Below the pieces are notes generated by a model, which saw only the letters and a list, made by a program, of their open reading frames with translations, ran no database searches and was not told the DNA's origin. A program made the position numbers and the translations under genes. Shown piece after piece: positions 27,126-36,671 of a stretch of 64,000 bases of DNA. The DNA comes from an uncultured Flavobacteriales bacterium (lineage in GTDB: Bacteria > Bacteroidota > Bacteroidia > Flavobacteriales_E > Vicingaceae). Location of the stretch: assembly GCA_905479915.1 (NCBI GenBank), contig CAJQOH010000043.1:1-64000 (forward strand), in the 5' to 3' direction. Every line of letters begins with the position of its first letter. The stretch's first letter is position 1.

Positions 27126-29942
27126 CTAATGCGCCAATAACCAGTTTTCTGCAGCATTCATTTCTACATCTAACGGAACAACTAATTGAACAGCGTTTTC
27201 CATTTTATCTTTAACGATAGCTTTTATCTGATCTAATTCTGGTTTATAAACATCAAATACCAATTCATCATGCACTTGTAGTAACATTTTAGATTGAAAT
27301 TGTTGTTTTTCAAACTCTTCATGAATGTTAATCATGGCTATTTTAATAATATCTGCAGCTGACCCTTGAATTGGAGCGTTAACTGCATTTCGCTCTGCAT
27401 GACTCCGAACAATAGCATTAGCAGAATTAATGTCTTTTAAATTCCTTCTACGGTTCATTATGGTTTCCACATAGCCATGCTCCTTTGCAAACTCAACATT
27501 GTTCTCCATATAAGCTTTCAACTTAGGATACTGTTCAAAGTAAGTATCTATAATTTCTTTCGCTTCTTTTCTAGGGATATTTAAATTTTGAGATAATCCA
27601 AATGCTGAAACACCATAAATAATTCCAAAATTAACCGCCTTGGCCTTACTACGCATGTCTCTATCAACATCTTCTTTCGCTACCCCAAAAACCTTAGCAG
27701 CTGTAGCAGTATGAATGTCTTCTCCTTTTACGAAAGCTTCTTGCATGTTTTCATCCTCACTCAAAGCTGCAATAATTCTCAATTCTATCTGAGAATAATC
27801 TGCTGCCAACAACGTATAATCATCATTTCGTGGAATAAATGCTTTACGAATTTCTCTCCCCTTTTCAGTACGAATAGGAATATTCTGAAGGTTCGGGTTA
27901 TTAGAACTTAATCGTCCGGTAGCAGCAACTGTTTGCATATAGCTGGTGTGAATTTTTCCATCTTCAGCATTTACTAACTCTGGTAAAGCATCAACATAGG
28001 TAGATTTTAGTTTTTTTAATGAACGGTATTCTAATATTAATGGAACTATCTCATGCTTGCTCGCCAATTTAGACAACACATCTTCACTCGTAGAATATTG
28101 CCCTGTCTTTGTCTTTTTTGCTTTTTCTACAATTTGCATTTTATCAAACAAAACTTCCCCCAACTGCTTTGGTGAATCAACATTAAACTCTTCTCCAGAT
28201 AACTCAAGAATTTTTTGCGTTAATTCTTTTACAGAAATTTCTAATTCTTCAGAAAATTTAGCCAAAGCTGGAACATCTAAATTGATCCCCTCTTTTTCCA
28301 TAGCACTTAAAACAGGAATTAAGGGAGTCTCAATTTCATCCATTAATTTTTTAAGCGTTTCATTCATTTTAGGTTCAAACTGATTCTTTAATCTTAAAGT
28401 AATGTCAGCATCTTCACAAGCGTAATCTACAATTTCTTCTTGTGGAATATCACGCATTGTTTTTTGCTTCTTGCCTTTTTTACCTATCAATGTTTCTATA
28501 GAAACTGTTTTATACCCCAAATATGTTTCAGCTAACAAATCCATATTGTGACGCATGTCAGGTTGAATCAAATAATGCGCAATCATAGTATCAAACAAAG
28601 GGCCTTTTACCTGAACATTGTAATTGGTTAAAACATTGATATCATATTTAATGTTCTGCCCAATTTTTTCAATTTTATCATTTTCAAACAACGCTTTAAA
28701 TTCTTCTAAAACTGCTGTAGCTTCTTCCTTTTTTTCTGAAAAAGGGACATAGTAGGCTTCTCCTTCTTTCCAGGAAATTGATAACCCAACAACTTCTGCT
28801 TCAAAAGGATTTATTCCTGTTGTTTCTGTGTCAAAACAAAAAGATTTCTCTTTAGATAAATCCGCAATCAACTTTGCTCTTTCTTCAGCTGTTTGTACAA
28901 AGTGATAGTTGTGCTCACTATTGGTAATGTCTTTTGCTTCAAGCGGAGCTTCTTCAACAACATCTTGCTCTTGTTCTACTGCCGTTTCCATTACATTCCC
29001 AAACAAATCCATTTGACCTCCTGGTTGCACTGGAACAGCTGCTTGCTTAATTTGAATTTCTCTTCCTAAAATTCTTTTAGCCAAATTCCTAAATTCCAAT
29101 TCTGCAAAAAGCTCAGTTATTTTTTCTTCATCTGGCGCTTCTATTTTCGTATCCTCCAAATCATAATCAACTGGAACATCTAAAATAATTGTTGCCAACA
29201 TTTTTGATAGCAGTCCTTGTTCTGCAAAATTGATAACGTTCTCTTTTTGTTTTCCTTTTAATTCATGGGCATGCTCAATTAACCCTTCAACACTACCATA
29301 TTTTGCAATCAATATTTTTGATGTTTTTTCTCCAATCCCCGGAATTCCTGGAATATTATCTACCGCATCTCCCCACAACCCTAAAATATCAATAACTTGT
29401 AAAGGGTTTTCTACACCAAACTTTTCGCAAACCTCAGGAATCCCCATAACCTGAGCGGGTTTACCATACGCAGCAGGCTTGTACATGAAAATATTTTCTG
29501 AAACCAATTGTCCAAAATCCTTATCGGGAGTCATCATGTAAGTTTGGAAACCTTGCCTTTCAGCTTCCTTCGCCATAGTCCCAATTATATCATCGGCTTC
29601 ATACCCTTCTAATAAATACATTGGAATATTAAACGCTTCAATAATTTTTTTGATGTAAGGAATAGCTGAACGAATATCTTCGGGCATCGCTTCTCTTCCT
29701 GCCTTATAATCTGTAAAGACTTCTTCTCTATTTGAGGCTCCACCAGGTGCATCAAAAACTACAGCAATGTGTGTTGGTTTCTGTTTTTCTAACACTTCAA
29801 TTAATGTGTTCGTAAAACCCAACATTGCAGAAGTATTTAACCCTTTAGAATTGTATCGTTGATTCTTTCCAAAAGCAAAGTATGCTCTATAAATTAGAGC
29901 AAATGCATCGAGTAAAAAAAGCTTCTTATTGTTGTCTGACAT
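27126..29942 (-). CDS. polA: DNA polymerase I
   Basis: 938 aa with all three domains: the 5'-3' exonuclease/FEN domain (about 1-300; LFLLDAFALIYRAYFAF, YEADDIIGT), a 3'-5' proofreading domain whose DTE residues are kept (FCFDTETTGINPFEAE, about 369), and the polymerase domain with motif A (LLAADYSQIELRIIA), the O-helix RSKAKAVNFGIIYG and motif C (LQVHDELVFDV). It fills gaps in repair and removes Okazaki primers. Unlike many bacterial homologues, the proofreading residues look intact. Confidence 0.97.
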   Translation of the reverse strand: MSDNNKKLFLLDAFALIYRAYFAFGKNQRYNSKGLNTSAMLGFTNTLIEVLEKQKPTHIAVVFDAPGGASNREEVFTDYKAGREAMPEDIRSAIPYIKKIIEAFNIPMYLLEGYEADDIIGTMAKEAERQGFQTYMMTPDKDFGQLVSENIFMYKPAAYGKPAQVMGIPEVCEKFGVENPLQVIDILGLWGDAVDNIPGIPGIGEKTSKILIAKYGSVEGLIEHAHELKGKQKENVINFAEQGLLSKMLATIILDVPVDYDLEDTKIEAPDEEKITELFAELEFRNLAKRILGREIQIKQAAVPVQPGGQMDLFGNVMETAVEQEQDVVEEAPLEAKDITNSEHNYHFVQTAEERAKLIADLSKEKSFCFDTETTGINPFEAEVVGLSISWKEGEAYYVPFSEKKEEATAVLEEFKALFENDKIEKIGQNIKYDINVLTNYNVQVKGPLFDTMIAHYLIQPDMRHNMDLLAETYLGYKTVSIETLIGKKGKKQKTMRDIPQEEIVDYACEDADITLRLKNQFEPKMNETLKKLMDEIETPLIPVLSAMEKEGINLDVPALAKFSEELEISVKELTQKILELSGEEFNVDSPKQLGEVLFDKMQIVEKAKKTKTGQYSTSEDVLSKLASKHEIVPLILEYRSLKKLKSTYVDALPELVNAEDGKIHTSYMQTVAATGRLSSNNPNLQNIPIRTEKGREIRKAFIPRNDDYTLLAADYSQIELRIIAALSEDENMQEAFVKGEDIHTATAAKVFGVAKEDVDRDMRSKAKAVNFGIIYGVSAFGLSQNLNIPRKEAKEIIDTYFEQYPKLKAYMENNVEFAKEHGYVETIMNRRRNLKDINSANAIVRSHAERNAVNAPIQGSAADIIKIAMINIHEEFEKQQFQSKMLLQVHDELVFDVYKPELDQIKAIVKDKMENAVQLVVPLDVEMNAAENWLLAH

Positions 29943-30023
29943 ATCCTGAATTTTGAAAATACAAAATACGTTTTTTAATTACTCCAAAAGAATTCTTTCT
30001 TGAATTCTTATCGTAGTTAATTT

Positions 30024-32843
30024 CTAATTCTCCCGTTGTATTTTTATAATCATTTTAGTTCCTTGGGAGCTCCCTTCTGTATCATATAAATCTATCATTT
30101 CAACATTTACATCATTATCCTGCACAACACAATGAAGGTAATCTCCATCTTCTTTTATTCCAATTTTAATTACTCCCTTACCTTTTTTATTCATTAACCC
30201 ATGCCATATCGCATTTTCCACATAAGGTTGTAAAAGCATTGACGGAATTTCATCATAATCTACATCTATTCCATCATCAACTTCAATGAAGTAATCAAAT
30301 TGTTCTTCAAACCTCATTTTTTCTAAATTCATATACATAGTTAATATATCAATTTCCTCTTGTATCGTAATTACAGTTTTTTCAGACAAATGAAGAATCG
30401 TTCTTATTAACCTTGCAAACTGTACAATATATTTATTGGTATTCTTAAAATCGTTAGTAGCTATATAATGCTGAATAGAATTTAGTGTATTAAAAATAAA
30501 ATGAGGGTTCATTTGAGCTCTTAATGCTTTAAGTTCTAATTCTATCATTTTCTTTTCAGACTCTGCAATTTTTTGAGCCGCGTCATTTTTTTGGGACAAC
30601 TGTTTTTCTCGATACAAAAATATAGCGACAATAATCCCTATTCCAAATAAAATCTCTAATGAAATAAACCACCAAGTTAACCAGAAAGGTGGTGAAATTG
30701 AAAACGATAAACGTGTTGGATCGCTCCAGTAACCATCTTCGTTTTTTGCTTTTACTTCAAATTGATATTCATTAGGTTGTAATGTTGGATATTGTACAGA
30801 TCTACTAGTGATCTTTGTCCAATTCGTATCAACACCTAACATTCTATACTGATATTCTACCTTTCCTAAACTTCTATAATTTAAACCCTCAAAATAAATT
30901 TTAATGAAATTTTCTTTATATGTTAAACCTGTGTTCTCTTTAATCTCTCTTTCTTCAGAATTTACATTAAACTCGGTAATGTAAACCGGAGGATGAGTAC
31001 TATTTCCCCTCACTTTTGTTTTATCAAATTGAATCAACCCTTTTGGTGTTGCCGCATAAATAGTGCTTCTATAAGAATTTATCGCAATAACTTCTTCAGA
31101 AATTAATCCATGAATCTTTTTGATATTATAAACATCAAAATCATTTTCTCCTCTATAATTCAACTTACTCAAACCTTTACTCGTTCCTATCCATATCGTT
31201 TTCTCATTATCAACATGTATTGACTTAATCAAATTTTGAATCAATCCATTCTTTTCTGAAATTCGATCAATAACACTATTATTTTTTACAAGAAGAAGTC
31301 CTTTGCTTTTTGTTCCTGTTAATACTATACTATCGTTTAACCTAGCCATACACGTAATGTATGACGATAAATCTTTATCACTATGAAAAGGGTTACTTAT
31401 TTTATTGTTTTTATAAACTCTTATTCCAGCTTTACTTCCAATCCAAATATCTTCTCCAATTTTTAAAAGACTAGTACCCCAAATAGGTGGCTCTCCTAAA
31501 TCTGCAGAGTAATAAGACAACCTTTCATTTGTTCCAAAAAATAAAGAACCTCCTCCGATTCCATAAATTATATTTCCATCTATTAATAAATCTTTACTCT
31601 TAAGATAAGGAGTAGGAATAACTCCTTCCTTACTTATTTCCATACTATACTTAGGTCCTGAAACAATTATAGAGCCTGTTTCATAGTTCTGTTTTAAACT
31701 AAAAATTCGGTCATTTATATTGGCTATTGTTTTGAATATTAGTTGTTCTCTTCTCCTTACTTGAACGTCTCCATTATTAAATCCTAAATAAGTGGATTGA
31801 TTCACTGTGTCAACTTCCAAAGCGGTTATTGCACTATTAAATGATTTACTCACTATATTTTCTGATGATAAGTAATAAACTCCTTCTTTTAGTGTTTGAA
31901 ACCAAAAACCTCCTGCATTATCTTTAAAAACTCTAGATATAGTACTATTTTTAAAAAATCGATCAACAACAATTAAACGACCTCCTTTAATAATACATTT
32001 ATAAACACTACTATTTCGAATAGGAATAAAAAGAAAGCTATCACAAGTCATTATGTTTAATATCCCATTTTTAGTAGGAATTAATCCCTCTTCATTTATT
32101 TTTAACCTATCTCCATTTTTTTTTAAAAGAAGTAAATCATTAGACAATACAATCAAAACATCATTATCATATCGAATAAACTGCGATCCGGCACGGTCAT
32201 AATCATCTGCTCCGAAATTAATTCCCGTAGTGTTCTCGTCTATATGTATAACAAACTTATCTATTAATTCCTTCTTTTTTAAATAGATACTCTTTTGCCC
32301 CCAAATAGTCGTATTTTCAACTTTAAAACCCTTAAGAAGACTAACCTTATTTTTAGGAAGATTTACTAATTGAGTTATTTTTCCTTCTTTATCACACTTA
32401 AAAATCCCATCACTTAAAAATCCCATCCAAATATTCTCATTGGAATCGACATAAAATGACTGAAGAGATAAATTACCTTTCATCTTCTCGGCTATTTTAT
32501 TATTGTGCTGATAAGGATAAATACTATCGTTAAAATAATAGGAGAGTTGACAATTGAACGTTCCAAACCAGACTCTTCCTTTAGAGTCTTCTGTAATTAA
32601 AAAAACTGTATTATCTGTTAAGCCATCAGAAACATCAAAGTTTTCAAATTCATACCCGTTAAAACGACTAACACCTGCATCGGTTGCAAACCACATATAA
32701 CCTTTAGAATCTTGAAAAGCAGAGTACACTTCTGAAGAGGGTAATCCATCTTCTATTCCGTAGTGTTTGTATACATGAGATTGAGAGTAACTTATTTTAC
32801 TCCCGAAAATAAATATGAATATTATTAAAAGTGTTTTTTTCAA
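30024..32843 (-). CDS. Propeller-type LytS-like sensor histidine kinase with an apparently deleted ATP lid
   Basis: 939 aa. After a signal peptide come two propellers built of reg_prop blades (GYMWFATDAGVSRFNGYEF, TIWIGTSKGLSKLNY), a Y_Y_Y domain (YQYRMLGVDTNWTKI), one membrane helix (about 718-742) and a His_kinase domain with the phosphoacceptor RAQMNPHFIFNTLNSIQHY. The N-box is present (LLQPYVENAIWHGLMN). The G1/G2 region expected after VVQDN is missing, however: the chain goes straight to DVNVEMIDLYD and GTKMIIKI. The start is a TTG three bases after rlmN. No response regulator lies adjacent. Confidence 0.85.
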   Translation of the reverse strand: MKKTLLIIFIFIFGSKISYSQSHVYKHYGIEDGLPSSEVYSAFQDSKGYMWFATDAGVSRFNGYEFENFDVSDGLTDNTVFLITEDSKGRVWFGTFNCQLSYYFNDSIYPYQHNNKIAEKMKGNLSLQSFYVDSNENIWMGFLSDGIFKCDKEGKITQLVNLPKNKVSLLKGFKVENTTIWGQKSIYLKKKELIDKFVIHIDENTTGINFGADDYDRAGSQFIRYDNDVLIVLSNDLLLLKKNGDRLKINEEGLIPTKNGILNIMTCDSFLFIPIRNSSVYKCIIKGGRLIVVDRFFKNSTISRVFKDNAGGFWFQTLKEGVYYLSSENIVSKSFNSAITALEVDTVNQSTYLGFNNGDVQVRRREQLIFKTIANINDRIFSLKQNYETGSIIVSGPKYSMEISKEGVIPTPYLKSKDLLIDGNIIYGIGGGSLFFGTNERLSYYSADLGEPPIWGTSLLKIGEDIWIGSKAGIRVYKNNKISNPFHSDKDLSSYITCMARLNDSIVLTGTKSKGLLLVKNNSVIDRISEKNGLIQNLIKSIHVDNEKTIWIGTSKGLSKLNYRGENDFDVYNIKKIHGLISEEVIAINSYRSTIYAATPKGLIQFDKTKVRGNSTHPPVYITEFNVNSEEREIKENTGLTYKENFIKIYFEGLNYRSLGKVEYQYRMLGVDTNWTKITSRSVQYPTLQPNEYQFEVKAKNEDGYWSDPTRLSFSISPPFWLTWWFISLEILFGIGIIVAIFLYREKQLSQKNDAAQKIAESEKKMIELELKALRAQMNPHFIFNTLNSIQHYIATNDFKNTNKYIVQFARLIRTILHLSEKTVITIQEEIDILTMYMNLEKMRFEEQFDYFIEVDDGIDVDYDEIPSMLLQPYVENAIWHGLMNKKGKGVIKIGIKEDGDYLHCVVQDNDVNVEMIDLYDTEGSSQGTKMIIKIQREN

Positions 32844-32846
32844 AAC

Positions 32847-33899
32847 TTATTTAGCGGCTTCGTTCTTATTGGCTAACTGCCCACAAGCTGCATCAATATC
32901 TTTACCTCTACTTCTTCGAACATTAACAATTAAGTTAAAAGTATTTTCTAAAAAGGCTGCAAACTTATCGGTCTTTTCAGGATCAGCTTTTAGGAACTGC
33001 ACATCATCCACCGTATTGTATTCAATAATGTTAATCTTACAAGGAACAATTTTCGCAAAATTGGCTAGATCTTTAGCATCCTCTAATGAATCATTAAAGT
33101 CTTTGAAAATAATGTATTCAAAAGTAACTCTTGACCCCGTTTTTTCATGAAAATACTCCAGTGCTTCTGATAGTGCTTCTAATGAATTAGAATCGTTAAT
33201 CGGCATGATTTCACTTCGCTTAGCATCTGTTGCAGCATGTAAAGAAAGTGCTAAATTGAATTTTACATCATCATCTCCCAGCTGTTTGATCATCTTTGCT
33301 ATACCTGCTGTTGAAACCGTAATTCTTTTAGGGGACATCCCTAAACCTTCATCAGAAGTAATCTTTTCTATGGATTGAAGTACATTTTTGTAGTTCAATA
33401 AAGGCTCCCCCATTCCCATATAAACAATGTTGCTCAATGGTTTTTGGTAATGTTGCTCTGCCTGATTTTTTATAATTACTACCTGATCAAAAATCTCTTC
33501 TGCATCAATGTTTCGTAACCGGTCTAATTTACCAGTTGCACAAAAGGCGCAACTTAAACTACATCCAACTTGACTAGAAATACAAGCCGTCATTCTTCTT
33601 GGTGTAGGAATTAGAACTCCTTCGGTAATCTTTCCATCATAAAGCTTAAAAGCATTTTTAATGGTTCTATCTGAACTTACTTGTTTTTCAGCAACTCCAA
33701 CAGCATTTATTGCAAAATTCTCATTAAGCATTTCGCGCAAAGGCAAGGAAAGGTTACTCATCTCATCAAAAGTTGTTGCCCCCTTTTTCCAAAGCCATTC
33801 ATAAACTTGTTTAGCCCTAAATGCTTTTTCTCCTTTCTCAATAAAAAGAGCTGACAACTCTTCTTTAGTGAGTACGCGTATGTTCTTTTTCGATGACAT
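32847..33899 (-). CDS. rlmN: Dual-specificity 23S rRNA/tRNA adenine-C2 methyltransferase
   Basis: Radical-SAM enzyme that methylates C2 of A2503 in 23S rRNA and of A37 in some tRNAs. 350 aa with the cluster motif CSLSCAFCATG and the SAM-contact region VYMGMGEPLLNYKNV. The second catalytic cysteine is in AACGQLANK near the C-terminus. The kinase gene follows after three bases. Confidence 0.95.
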   Translation of the reverse strand: MSSKKNIRVLTKEELSALFIEKGEKAFRAKQVYEWLWKKGATTFDEMSNLSLPLREMLNENFAINAVGVAEKQVSSDRTIKNAFKLYDGKITEGVLIPTPRRMTACISSQVGCSLSCAFCATGKLDRLRNIDAEEIFDQVVIIKNQAEQHYQKPLSNIVYMGMGEPLLNYKNVLQSIEKITSDEGLGMSPKRITVSTAGIAKMIKQLGDDDVKFNLALSLHAATDAKRSEIMPINDSNSLEALSEALEYFHEKTGSRVTFEYIIFKDFNDSLEDAKDLANFAKIVPCKINIIEYNTVDDVQFLKADPEKTDKFAAFLENTFNLIVNVRRSRGKDIDAACGQLANKNEAAK

Positions 33900-33907
33900 T
33901 GTGAATG

Positions 33908-33915
33908 CAAAGTTA
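33908..33915 (-). promoter_or_regulatory. -7 promoter element for rlmN
   Basis: The minus strand reads TAACTTTG, an exact TAnnTTTG match, 8 bp before the ATG. Confidence 0.5.
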
Positions 33916-33937
33916 CAATTAGTTTTCCATTAAAGAG

Positions 33938-33969
33938 ATTGCTTCCTTGCCTACAATAAATTACTTTTG
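33938..33969 (+). promoter_or_regulatory. Complete promoter of the amidohydrolase gene, near-leaderless
   Basis: -33 ATTG (33938-33941), a 20-bp spacer and -7 TACTTTTG (33962-33969). Only five bases separate it from the ATG at 33975, so transcription should begin at or next to the start codon. Confidence 0.6.
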
Positions 33970-33974
33970 AAAAG

Positions 33975-35141
33975 ATGAAAAAAATCTCTGCTCAATTTAT
34001 TTTTCCTGGAAACACTTCGCCAATAAAGAATGGTGTAATTGTTTTTGATGAACACGGAATAATTGAAGCTGTTTTAAATCCAGAATTTGATGAAATAAAT
34101 TGGGATGAAGTGGAGCAATATGATGGCATTATTTGTCCTGGATTTGTAAACACACATTGCCATTTAGAACTTTCTTATTTAAAAGGAAAAATCGCAGAAG
34201 AAACAGAACTGCATGGTTTTGTAAAAGAGATCATGTCTGTCCGCAATAATTTCACAGAAGAAGATCGCTTAGCGGCAATAGAAATTGCTGACTCGGAAAT
34301 GCTAAACAATGGTATAGTTGCTGTTGGAGATATTGCCAACGGAAACACAACTTTTACTTCTAAAGAAAAGTCAAAAATTAATTACCATACTTTTTTAGAG
34401 GTCTTCAGTTTAGATTCTCAACTAGCTAACGATATTATTGATAAAGCAAATGGCTTAAAAAAAGAGTATCACAATTCAAACCAGATCTCTATTACACCGC
34501 ATGCTCCGTATTCTATGTCAAAAGAATTAATGCATAAAGTGAATGAAAATTCTTCTGAAATTCTTACCATTCACAACCAAGAAACTGTAAGTGAAAATGA
34601 ATTGTTTTTGAATAAATCAGGGAAACTTTACGAGCAACTATCAAGTTTTAGCGAAGACATTAAAAACTGGATTCCAACAGGCAAAAATTCATTACCATCC
34701 TATCTTCGTAGTTTTAATCCTAACAAAAGAATACTATTGGTTCACAATACATTTACCAGTAAAGAAGACATCACCTTTGCCAAAGATTATTCCAATAATC
34801 TTTATTGGTGCTTTTGTCCTAATGCGAACGAATATATTGAAAAAAAGCAGCCCAACTACGCTCTTTTTAAAAATGAAAAATGCACTATTGGCACGGATAG
34901 TTTAGCTTCTAATTGGAGCCTCTCCATTTTGGATGAAATCAAAACAATCTCCCAAAAGGATCCATCAATTTCTTTAGAAACACTACTAAAATGGGCTAGC
35001 TTTAACGGAGCAGAATTTTTAGGGTTTGATCTTTTAGGATCCATTGAAAAAGGAAAACAGCCTGGGTTGAATTTAATCGAAAATCTAGATTTTGAAACCT
35101 TATCGTTAAAACCTAATTCTTCTATTAAGAAGTTAATCTAA
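33975..35141 (+). CDS. Amidohydrolase family protein (deaminase-like)
   Basis: 388 aa, metal-dependent TIM-barrel hydrolase of the SsnA/ATZ/nucleoside-deaminase branch. Metal and substrate residues: PGFVNTHCHLELSYLKG (HxH), ITPHAPYSMS, LTIHNQETVSENELFL, LLVHNTFT and the late Asp in CTIGTDSLASNWSLS. A substrate such as an aminated purine or adenosyl compound is possible, but the sequence alone does not fix it. It carries its own promoter and is probably a single gene or paired with the next. Confidence 0.85.
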   Translation: MKKISAQFIFPGNTSPIKNGVIVFDEHGIIEAVLNPEFDEINWDEVEQYDGIICPGFVNTHCHLELSYLKGKIAEETELHGFVKEIMSVRNNFTEEDRLAAIEIADSEMLNNGIVAVGDIANGNTTFTSKEKSKINYHTFLEVFSLDSQLANDIIDKANGLKKEYHNSNQISITPHAPYSMSKELMHKVNENSSEILTIHNQETVSENELFLNKSGKLYEQLSSFSEDIKNWIPTGKNSLPSYLRSFNPNKRILLVHNTFTSKEDITFAKDYSNNLYWCFCPNANEYIEKKQPNYALFKNEKCTIGTDSLASNWSLSILDEIKTISQKDPSISLETLLKWASFNGAEFLGFDLLGSIEKGKQPGLNLIENLDFETLSLKPNSSIKKLI

Positions 35142-35171
35142 AATTCTTAACTTCAAGAAAAATTTAAACCT

Positions 35172-35996
35172 ATGAAAAACATTATCTCAACATTATTAAT
35201 CCTTTTTACAGTTTCTGTTATAGCTCAAGAAATAAAAGTGAAAGATGTGAAATACAAATTTAATAGTGGTGAAAAGTTTGCCTTAGAGGTAAATGTACAT
35301 TCAGATGACATTAAGGATGTAATGAAAGCATTTAAAAAGGAAACTGAAAAAGATGCAGGAACTATCCTTCAAAAAAAAGGAGAACTATTCTTAGACAATA
35401 CCATTATTAAAGCAATTAGCGAAGATAAAATAGACGTTTTTGCTGTAGTTAAAAAATCAAAAGATGGCACATCTAAGTTAATCGCTTGCTTTGAAATTAA
35501 TAACGAATACATTATGCCTAAAAGCAAGGCTTACAATAAAACTGAGAAACTTATGGAAAAGTTAGCTAAAGAAATTTCCATTATTGTCATTGAAAAAGAA
35601 TTGAAAAAAGAAAAAAAGAACTTGGCAAGTCTTAAAGAGAAGATTGAAAGCAAAAAAGAAAAAAACATCAATTTAGATGAAGACATCAAAAAAAGGGAAA
35701 AGAACATTGAAGACAATAAAAAAAACCTGAAAAATCTTTCTTCAGAGTTGAAAGATGTTAAAAAAGACATTAATAATGGAAAAGGAAAGCTAGAAAAGTT
35801 GGCAAAACAAAAAGAAAAATTAGATAAAAAATTTGAAAAATCAACCAAACAAATCTCTAAAGATGAAGGTGCAATTAAAGACAATTACAAAAAAATAGAG
35901 AAAAACAAAAAAGAGATTGAAACTTTAGAAAAGAAACAAGCTGACCAAGAAAAAGTGGTTAGTAAAGTAAAAAATAAGTTAACAGCTGTAAAGTAA
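35172..35996 (+). CDS. Exported coiled-coil protein of unknown function
   Basis: 274 aa. A signal peptide (IISTLLILFTVSVIAQE) leads a globular N-terminal part of about 120 residues. A long, lysine/glutamate-rich coiled coil fills about residues 135-274 (EKKNLASLKEKIESKKEK, LEKLAKQKEKLDKKFEK). No family is recognised. A periplasmic structural or tethering role is plausible. Its base composition is extremely A-rich on the coding strand. Confidence 0.8.
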   Translation: MKNIISTLLILFTVSVIAQEIKVKDVKYKFNSGEKFALEVNVHSDDIKDVMKAFKKETEKDAGTILQKKGELFLDNTIIKAISEDKIDVFAVVKKSKDGTSKLIACFEINNEYIMPKSKAYNKTEKLMEKLAKEISIIVIEKELKKEKKNLASLKEKIESKKEKNINLDEDIKKREKNIEDNKKNLKNLSSELKDVKKDINNGKGKLEKLAKQKEKLDKKFEKSTKQISKDEGAIKDNYKKIEKNKKEIETLEKKQADQEKVVSKVKNKLTAVK

Positions 35997-36671
35997 TTAT
36001 TTTGCAATAAAAGCTTCTGCTATTACCAGGTCTTCTACGGTTGTAATCTTAATGTTTGATCGATTACCTTCAACTAAATTAATCGTTTCTCCGAGCTTTT
36101 CTACAACTGTAGCATCGTCTGTGAATAATTTATCAAAATCTTGCTCATACGCCTTTAAAATGAGCGCTGATTGAAAGCATTGTGGAGTCTGAACTATTCT
36201 GTAACAACTTCTTGAAACAGCTTCGTTTGTTTTTTCTTGTTTAGAATAGTGTCTTAAAGAATCTACAACTTCAACAACAGGAATTGCATTTCCTTTTTCT
36301 GCAGCTCCAGCAAAACATCGTTCTATCGTTTCAGTACTTACCAATGGTCTAACACCATCATGAATTGCAACAAGGCTTTCTTCTTTAACCAGTTTTAATG
36401 CATTCTGTACAGAATGAAATCGAGTTGAACCGCCTTTTACGATCTGATGTTTTGGTTTTGAAACTTTGTATTCATGAAAAAGCCCTTCCCAAAAATCGAT
36501 TTGATTTTCAGGGAGGGCTAGTATAATTTCTATTGTTGGGTCTGTTTCTCTGAACTTCTCCAACGTATGTATTAAAATAGGTTTGCCGTTTAATTCGAGA
36601 AATTGTTTAGGAGTTTTAGCTCCCATTCTCTCGCCTTTACCACCAGCAACTATTATAACATACTTATGCAT
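35997..36671 (-). CDS. ispD: 2-C-methyl-D-erythritol 4-phosphate cytidylyltransferase
   Basis: MEP-pathway enzyme that joins CTP with MEP to form CDP-ME. 224 aa with the nucleotide-binding VAGGKGERMGAKTPKQFLEL and VAIHDGVRPLVS, and IVQTPQCFQ near the end. Its start overlaps the preceding gene by 8 bp, so it is expressed with the four-helix-bundle gene and probably queA. Its 3' end abuts the convergent coiled-coil gene. Confidence 0.95.
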   Translation of the reverse strand: MHKYVIIVAGGKGERMGAKTPKQFLELNGKPILIHTLEKFRETDPTIEIILALPENQIDFWEGLFHEYKVSKPKHQIVKGGSTRFHSVQNALKLVKEESLVAIHDGVRPLVSTETIERCFAGAAEKGNAIPVVEVVDSLRHYSKQEKTNEAVSRSCYRIVQTPQCFQSALILKAYEQDFDKLFTDDATVVEKLGETINLVEGNRSNIKITTVEDLVIAEAFIAK

